From NCBI GenBank assembly GCA_016935765.1, contig JAFGQG010000029.1:1-55280 (forward strand): a stretch of 55,280 nt of DNA, read 5' to 3'. Positions 50,575 to 55,280 of this stretch are shown one piece after another. The notes under the pieces were generated by a model. That model was not told the origin of the DNA and did not search any database. It saw only the letters and a list, made by a program, of their open reading frames with translations. This stretch comes from a bacterium. GTDB taxonomy: Bacteria; UBP14; UBA6098; JAFGQG01. The stretch's first letter is position 1. Every line of letters begins with the position of its first letter. A program made the translations under genes and the position numbers.

Positions 50575-53127
50575 ATGCTTAATTTCATAAAGCGACATTC
50601 CAGGTATATTGCTGGCTTTTTTTTAATTTTATTCAGTGTAGTGGTCTTTTTAAGTATTGTCAGTTATAAAACGGGCGACTATCAGGGTGGTTTTTCTATA
50701 ACAGATTTTTCGACAAAAGTCAATAATTATGGAGGAAGATTCGGCGCCTGGATGAGTTACTATATCTTCCAAAGCCTGGGCATCTCTGCCTTAGTGTTCC
50801 CGTTTCTCCTGCTCTTCTGGGGGATAGTACGGCTGGCGAAAAAGAACGTAATGAATGCCCTGAAAGCTACTGGCGTTATCCTGGTGTTCTATGTCATTCT
50901 CTCAACGCTGGTTTCACTGGTTGGGAAGGAAATTTCACAGAACGTCACGGGTGATTTCGGCAGGTTATTAGCGTACAACAGCCAGGTTGTATTCGGTTCG
51001 GTCGGCGCGTATTTTGTGGTTATAGTCTTTTTCCTGGCGTTCATTGGTTTTGTTACCGGATTCGATTTTAAGGAACCCTTCATTTTTATCAAGGACTTGT
51101 TCATAGGTTTGATTGATAGGATAAAGAACTTCAGGAAGGGTGTAAGGGAAAGGAAAAAGGCGGAGCGTGAAAACCTGATTGAGGAATATAAGAGAAAACA
51201 GCTTCAGAGAATCAAACCGGTTGAAGGATTAAAGACCACAGGGGACCTTGTACCCGGTCCATCAACCATGAAAATGAAAAATCCTGTTAAGGAAAAACCA
51301 GTAGAAGAACTTGAAGAACCGATGGAATCTGCAAAGGGAGTGAACGTAACATATATTCCTCCTCCGATAATAAGACCTCAACCAAAAAAGAGAAAGGGTT
51401 TTGATAGATTCAAGAGTGATGAGCCAGAAAAGGAAAAAATTGTCATTGAAGAGCATGTTGCACAGCAGCCCATTGATACTCGGGACAAGAGTATAGAGGC
51501 TGAAGAAGCGGAGTTCCGAACACCGGAATTCGAAGAGCATACTGAGACTCAATCAAAACCGATAGAGATTCCTGATGCGCGACTGAATGGTTCTTCTGAG
51601 AGTCCAAAGGTTAGCAAAGATGTTATTCAAAAACCGGGAATTCAAGAGTCTGCGAAGCCTGTTCAGAAAGAGGAACCGAAGAGGGAATATCGATTCAGGT
51701 TGCCGCCGAAGAATATACTCAACGAAAAGATAGTAACCAATATTGAGGTTGATGACGATAAGCTGCAAGAAATCGGGGAATTGCTGATAAATAAGCTTAA
51801 AAGTTACGGTGTAGAGGGGGGTATCTCCGCGATAAATCCGGGTCCGGTTATTACGCGGTATGAATTTGAACCTGCGCCTGGCGTAAAAGTGAACCAGATA
51901 GTGAACCTGAGTGATGACCTTGCGTTAGCCTTGAAGGCTCAGGATATCAGAATAGTCGCGCCTGTTCCGGGCAAGGGAGTAGTCGGTATAGAAATACCCA
52001 ACCAGCATCGCGAAATAGTATATATTCGTGAGATTCTGGAGTCGAGGCAATTTTGCGATAATCCATCGGAGCTGGCAATAGCGTTGGGGAAAACGGTATC
52101 TGGCGTGCCTTTTGTCGTCAGTCTCGCGCAGATGCCTCATCTGCTGATAGCCGGTGCTACCGGATCCGGCAAGTCTGTGTGCATCAACTCGATAATAACG
52201 AGTCTCATGTATAAGAGTTCCCCTGAATTCGTGCAATTTGTCCTGATCGATCCCAAGAGACTGGAACTTTCCATCTATAACGACATTCCATACTTAAGGT
52301 CGCAGGTCGTTAATGAGCCTGATGATTCGGTCCTTGCCCTGAAGTGGACAGTTGAAGAGATGGAGAGAAGATACGTTCTTCTTGCGGCGGCGGGAGTTCG
52401 GAAGATCGAGGAGTATAACAAGAAAATTAAGGAATTGCCCGATGAGGACTTCGAATTTCTGCCTTACCTTGTAGTTGTGATTGATGAACTCGCTGACCTG
52501 ATGTCCGTTGTTTCTGGTGAGATCGAAACGCCGATAGCCAGGATAGCCCAGAAATCGAGAGCTGTGGGAATTCACTTGATAATTGCAACGCAGAGACCTT
52601 CTGTGGATGTTATCACTGGACTCATCAAGGCGAATTTTCCGTGCAGGATAGCCTTTAAAACGAGGCAGAAAGTGGATTCACGGACCATCCTGGATACTTC
52701 AGGAGCTGAAAAACTGCTGGGGAAAGGCGATATGCTGTATCTTCCAGCGGGGCGCTCCGAACCGGTAAGGATACACGGAGTTTACATAAGTACTAAAGAG
52801 ACAGAGAGATTGGTAGAATACCTTAAAAACTTTGAAAATCCCTATTTGGAAGACCAGATCTCCTTCGATGAGCTGGAAGCGAAGCAGCTTAACCTCGATG
52901 AAAGGGATGAGCTCTTCATGGATGCGGCTAAGATAGTAATATTATCCCAGAAAGGTTCGAGCTCACTTCTTCAAAGAAAATTGAGAATCGGATATACTCG
53001 CGCAGCCAGTTTAATCGACCAGTTGGAAGACGCTGGCATCGTTGGAGGGTACCTGGGAAGCAAAGCGCGTCAAGTTTTAGTTGACGATTTAAATTATCTT
53101 GATAAATTAAAAGAAGAAGTATTTTGA
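50575..53127 (+). CDS. ftsK: DNA translocase FtsK (850 aa)
   Basis: Pumps chromosome ends through the division septum and activates dimer resolution. Residues about 1-170 hold four membrane segments (YIAGFFLILFSVVVFLSIVS, LVFPFLLLFWGIVRLA, VILVFYVILSTLVSLVG, FVVIVFFLAFIGFVTG). A charged linker of about 210 residues follows. The motor has Walker A GATGSGKS at 527-534 and Walker B LVVVIDELADLM. The C-terminal gamma domain is present (SLLQRKLRIGYTRAASLIDQ, then LEDAGIVGGYLGSKARQVLV), which reads KOPS-type DNA sequences in known FtsK. The length is typical of the short-linker form. Confidence 0.97.
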   Translation: MLNFIKRHSRYIAGFFLILFSVVVFLSIVSYKTGDYQGGFSITDFSTKVNNYGGRFGAWMSYYIFQSLGISALVFPFLLLFWGIVRLAKKNVMNALKATGVILVFYVILSTLVSLVGKEISQNVTGDFGRLLAYNSQVVFGSVGAYFVVIVFFLAFIGFVTGFDFKEPFIFIKDLFIGLIDRIKNFRKGVRERKKAERENLIEEYKRKQLQRIKPVEGLKTTGDLVPGPSTMKMKNPVKEKPVEELEEPMESAKGVNVTYIPPPIIRPQPKKRKGFDRFKSDEPEKEKIVIEEHVAQQPIDTRDKSIEAEEAEFRTPEFEEHTETQSKPIEIPDARLNGSSESPKVSKDVIQKPGIQESAKPVQKEEPKREYRFRLPPKNILNEKIVTNIEVDDDKLQEIGELLINKLKSYGVEGGISAINPGPVITRYEFEPAPGVKVNQIVNLSDDLALALKAQDIRIVAPVPGKGVVGIEIPNQHREIVYIREILESRQFCDNPSELAIALGKTVSGVPFVVSLAQMPHLLIAGATGSGKSVCINSIITSLMYKSSPEFVQFVLIDPKRLELSIYNDIPYLRSQVVNEPDDSVLALKWTVEEMERRYVLLAAAGVRKIEEYNKKIKELPDEDFEFLPYLVVVIDELADLMSVVSGEIETPIARIAQKSRAVGIHLIIATQRPSVDVITGLIKANFPCRIAFKTRQKVDSRTILDTSGAEKLLGKGDMLYLPAGRSEPVRIHGVYISTKETERLVEYLKNFENPYLEDQISFDELEAKQLNLDERDELFMDAAKIVILSQKGSSSLLQRKLRIGYTRAASLIDQLEDAGIVGGYLGSKARQVLVDDLNYLDKLKEEVF

Positions 53128-53169
53128 AAAATATAGAAATTTGGCAAATATAAAGAAAAGAGGAGCGAT

Positions 53170-54249
53170 ATGGATCTGGATAATTTTTTATTAAACGTAA
53201 TTAAACAGGGGGCTTCTGACATTCATTTTAAAGTAGGCAGCCCTCCGGTGCTGAGAATCGATGGTGACCTGGTGGTCGCAAAAGGAGCGCCGCTTAAACC
53301 AAGGGATACAGCCTCGTTGACGTTCAATTTCCTGAACCGAAGCTCTATGAAGAACTTCAGATCACTAACGGAGATCGATACTACCTATTCGATCAAGGGG
53401 AAAGCAAGATTCAGGGTGAATATTTACAGGCAGCAGGAACGCTTTTCGATTGCGATGCGGTATATACCCTATTTTATCCCCACCATCGAATATCTCGGAA
53501 TACCTCAGGTAGCGAAGAAGTTCGCCATGGAGAAAAGAGGTTTCGTTCTCGTTACTGGCGCTACAGGAACCGGCAAGACCACCACTTTGGCAGCTATCAT
53601 GGACCACATCAATAAGAACAGAAGGTCATACGTCATTACGATTGAAGACCCCATCGAATTCGTGCACATGGACAATTTGAGCGTGGTAAACCAGAGGGAG
53701 GTGGGGGTTGATACGCCCTCCTTTCTTGTAGCTTTGAAATCAGCGATGAGAGAGGATCCCGATGTGTTGCTTATTGGCGAAATGAGGGACGCGGAAACGA
53801 TTGAGACCTGCCTTCGAGCGGCTTCCACCGGGCATCTAGTTTTCTCGACGTTCCATACGACCGATGCGACGGAGACTATCTCGGGTATGATAAACTATTT
53901 CGAGCCCCACCAGCAGCCGCGGATCCGCAACCAGCTTGCAGCAAACCTGATAGGAGTAATCTCCCAGAGGCTGATCAAGAAGAGAAAAGGGAAGGGTCCA
54001 GGCAGAGTACTCGCTGCGGAAGTCATGGTTGTAACCTCCACCATCAAATCGTGCGTTCTCGATCCCGGCAAATCGAACCAGATACCGAAGTTCATAGCTC
54101 AGGGTAAAACCGAATACGATATGCAGACATTCGACCAGGCTATAATGAAGCTGCATAAGGACGGAATGATCAGTAAAGAGGAAGCACTGGCTAATTCAAC
54201 ATCTCCCGCTGACTTCCAGAGAGCGCTCGAGTTCGGTGAGGATCTATAA
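53170..54249 (+). CDS. pilT: Type IV pilus retraction ATPase PilT (359 aa)
   Basis: A hexameric ATPase that drives pilus retraction. The N-terminus DLDNFLLNVIKQGASDIHFK with VGSPPVLRIDGDL is characteristic. Walker A is GATGTGKTT (130-138), the Asp box follows (VITIEDPIEFVH), and Walker B is DVLLIGEMRDAETI. His boxes include STFHTTDATETI. Because the pilus structural genes are not in the window, a PilU-like or other traffic-ATPase role cannot be excluded. ATG with AAAGAGGAGCG upstream. Confidence 0.93.
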   Translation: MDLDNFLLNVIKQGASDIHFKVGSPPVLRIDGDLVVAKGAPLKPRDTASLTFNFLNRSSMKNFRSLTEIDTTYSIKGKARFRVNIYRQQERFSIAMRYIPYFIPTIEYLGIPQVAKKFAMEKRGFVLVTGATGTGKTTTLAAIMDHINKNRRSYVITIEDPIEFVHMDNLSVVNQREVGVDTPSFLVALKSAMREDPDVLLIGEMRDAETIETCLRAASTGHLVFSTFHTTDATETISGMINYFEPHQQPRIRNQLAANLIGVISQRLIKKRKGKGPGRVLAAEVMVVTSTIKSCVLDPGKSNQIPKFIAQGKTEYDMQTFDQAIMKLHKDGMISKEEALANSTSPADFQRALEFGEDL

Positions 54250-54321
54250 AAAAGCTGTCCGTTCTGTAATTATGAACCGAATGAAATAGGCACCACAAAA
54301 ATCCAGGGTGTTAACGAGCAA

Positions 54322-54762
54322 ATGATATGGAAAATACTGGGCACCTGTTTTGGGGCAGGCTATTTCCCGATAGCGCCAGCTACTTTTACCAGCGCAATAA
54401 TTACGCTGCTGATTTTCCTTTTACTCGATCCGACTTCCATCACCTATATCGTAATTCTGGCACTTCTTCTCATTCTCGGATTCTTTGTATGTGATGAAAC
54501 CGGAAAGAGATACGGTGGCGATGATAATAAAATAGTGATTGATGAAGCGGCAGGAATTTTCGTCAGCTTTCTCCTTATCGAAAAGAGCTGGTTGATCTTC
54601 CTTGCCGGTTTTTTCCTGTTCAGGGTCTTCGACATCCTGAAACCACCACCGGTAAGGAACATGGAAAAACTGAAAGGGGGCTGGGGTATTATGCTCGATG
54701 ATGTTATGGCGGGTGTATATACGAATATTGTTCTGTCAATTATCTGTGTGTTTTGGAAATAA
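54322..54762 (+). CDS. pgpA: Phosphatidylglycerophosphatase A (146 aa)
   Basis: Dephosphorylates phosphatidylglycerol phosphate in the inner membrane, the last step of phosphatidylglycerol synthesis. Family motifs: GTCFGAGYFPIAPATFTSAI at the N-terminus, DDNKIVIDEAAGIFVS in the middle, and FDILKPPPVRNMEKLKGGWG with IMLDDVMAGVYTNI at the end. Hydrophobic helices separate them. No strong ribosome site precedes the ATG. Confidence 0.95.
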   Translation: MIWKILGTCFGAGYFPIAPATFTSAIITLLIFLLLDPTSITYIVILALLLILGFFVCDETGKRYGGDDNKIVIDEAAGIFVSFLLIEKSWLIFLAGFFLFRVFDILKPPPVRNMEKLKGGWGIMLDDVMAGVYTNIVLSIICVFWK

Positions 54763-54805
54763 TTTTTTTGGTGATGCTTGTGTTTCGTGATTGAAGAAAA
54801 ACCGA

Positions 54806-54834
54806 TTGACATTATTATCAGTTCATTCTAAAAT
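54806..54834 (+). promoter_or_regulatory. Consensus-like sigma-70 promoter with no gene downstream in the window
   Basis: TTGACA (54806-54811), a 17-base spacer and TAAAAT (54829-54834). It points towards the repeats and the window end. It could serve a gene beyond the window or a non-coding RNA. Confidence 0.5.
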
Positions 54835-54882
54835 AATGCAGTTCATTGCTGAAACAATGCGTTTCATGCTGAAAAGATGCAG
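54821..54882 (+). repeat. Three imperfect ~20-bp units overlapping the promoter-like element
   Basis: The units resemble GTTCATTGCTGAAACAATGC: GTTCATTCTAAAATAATGCA, then GTTCATTGCTGAAACAATGC, then TTTCATGCTGAAAAGATGCA. In the middle copy CATTG and CAATG are inverted, so each may be a small hairpin. Confidence 0.6.
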
Positions 54883-54888
54883 ATTATA

Positions 54889-55072
54889 AAAACCTCCCCA
54901 CGTCAATCGCGTAACCAGCAAAAGCTGGTTTTAGGCAATCTCATTAGCATACGAATCCAATAAAAAGTTCACTACCCTCAAAAACCTCCTCCACGTCAAT
55001 CGCGTAACCAGCTTTCGCTGGTTTTAGGCAATCTCATTAGCATAGGAATCCAACACCAAATCCCACTACCCT
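54889..55072 (+). repeat. Tandem pair of ~92-bp repeats containing hairpins
   Basis: Copy 1 (54889-54980) and copy 2 (54981-55072) share ACGTCAATCGCGTAACCAGC, GCTGGTTTTAGGCAATCTCA, TTAGCATA and CACTACCCTCAA. Each holds a 7-bp stem AACCAGC/GCTGGTT, with loop AAAA in copy 1 (54913-54930) and TTTC in copy 2 (55006-55023). Confidence 0.85.
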
Positions 55073-55087
55073 CAACACCCCCCACCT

Positions 55088-55244
55088 GTCATTGTGAGGA
55101 TTTAAAGGCTCTTATTTCCGCCTTTTAATCCGTGACAATCCCATAAGCATACGAATCCAACATGAAGTCACTGGTACTTCGTGTGTTATCACTTAATGAA
55201 ATTGGTGAGATTGCCACGGCAGGAAATAAGAGCCTCGCAATGAC
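55088..55244. repeat. Imperfect inverted repeat (GTCATTG...CAATGAC type)
   Basis: GTCATTGTGAGG (55088-55099) opposes CCTCGCAATGAC (55233-55244). GGCTCTTATTTCC (55107-55119) is perfectly inverted as GGAAATAAGAGCC (55222-55234). An inner pair, CGTGACAATC and GATTGCCACG, extends the symmetry. This looks like a small mobile or structural repeat of the type dispersed in many genomes. Confidence 0.8.
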
Positions 55245-55280
55245 GAGGGGGGTTTGAATCCAACAGGAAGTCCCAGGTAC

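Larger units (their letters stand above)
54763..55280. other. Repeat-rich non-coding region to the window end
   Basis: No gene is supportable here. In order it contains a promoter-like element (54806-54834), three imperfect ~20-base units (54821-54882), a tandem pair of ~92-bp repeats with hairpins (54889-55072), and an imperfect inverted repeat (55088-55244). Confidence 0.7.

Overview
The window looks like a chromosomal piece of an uncultured, diderm bacterium of moderate GC content. Several things point to a lineage near the Fibrobacteres-Chlorobi-Bacteroidetes group, such as one of the candidate phyla around WOR-3, Cloacimonadota or Marinimicrobia. There are five exported proteins with a type-A C-terminal sorting domain (NYPNPFNP, then VYN..G, WDG.D, SGVYFY and a final Lys), a tripartite RND efflux operon with a TolC-like outer-membrane channel, a BamD-like lipoprotein, and dispersed GTCATT.../...GAGAAATC repeats of the kind common in such genomes. 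This placement is an inference from gene content and style; no 16S rRNA is present.

Layout. (1) 140-22041: four large secreted or surface genes on the + strand. The first encodes a 3011-residue giant. The next three (1571, 984 and 1438 aa) are built from a recurrent ~140-residue module that I cannot name (module A here), Ig-like domains, carboxypeptidase-regulatory-like repeats, FN3-like domains, a glutamine-amidotransferase-like module (two of them) and a C-terminal sorting domain. Three of the four genes end in strong hairpin terminators. (2) 22042-22833: repeat-rich non-coding DNA with small hairpins. (3) 22834-28994, - strand: tetR, tolC-like, acrA-like and acrB-like genes in a tight operon, with an inverted-repeat operator lying between the -35 and -10 boxes. 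(4) 28995-29657: another repeat-rich gap. (5) 29658-31445: a patatin-like phospholipase and a minimal 270-aa 'module A + sorting domain' protein. (6) 31632-35575: yceD-rpmF-fabH-fabD-fabG, a fatty-acid synthesis cluster lacking plsX, acpP and fabF at their usual places. (7) 35867-46687: a nearly canonical spc-alpha ribosomal protein block (rpsQ to rplQ, with secY, adk, map, infA, rpmJ and rpoA) that starts abruptly at rpsQ, so the S10 part lies elsewhere. L17 carries a long Glu-rich tail. (8) 46731-50480: rimO, a TPR protein, an unknown envelope protein, a BamD-like lipoprotein and nadD, mostly overlapping. (9) 50575-54762: ftsK, pilT and pgpA. (10) 54763-55280: a promoter-like sequence followed by tandem and inverted repeats running to the end of the window.

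How it works together: regions 6-9 are housekeeping (lipid synthesis, translation, secretion through SecY, outer-membrane assembly, NAD synthesis, chromosome segregation). Regions 1 and 5 are the accessory secreted repertoire, which would need Sec plus a dedicated outer-membrane export system not encoded here. The most novel-looking content is the module A protein family, the L17 acidic tail and the hairpin-bearing repeats. I did not see a defence system, CRISPR array, prophage, transposase or tRNA.
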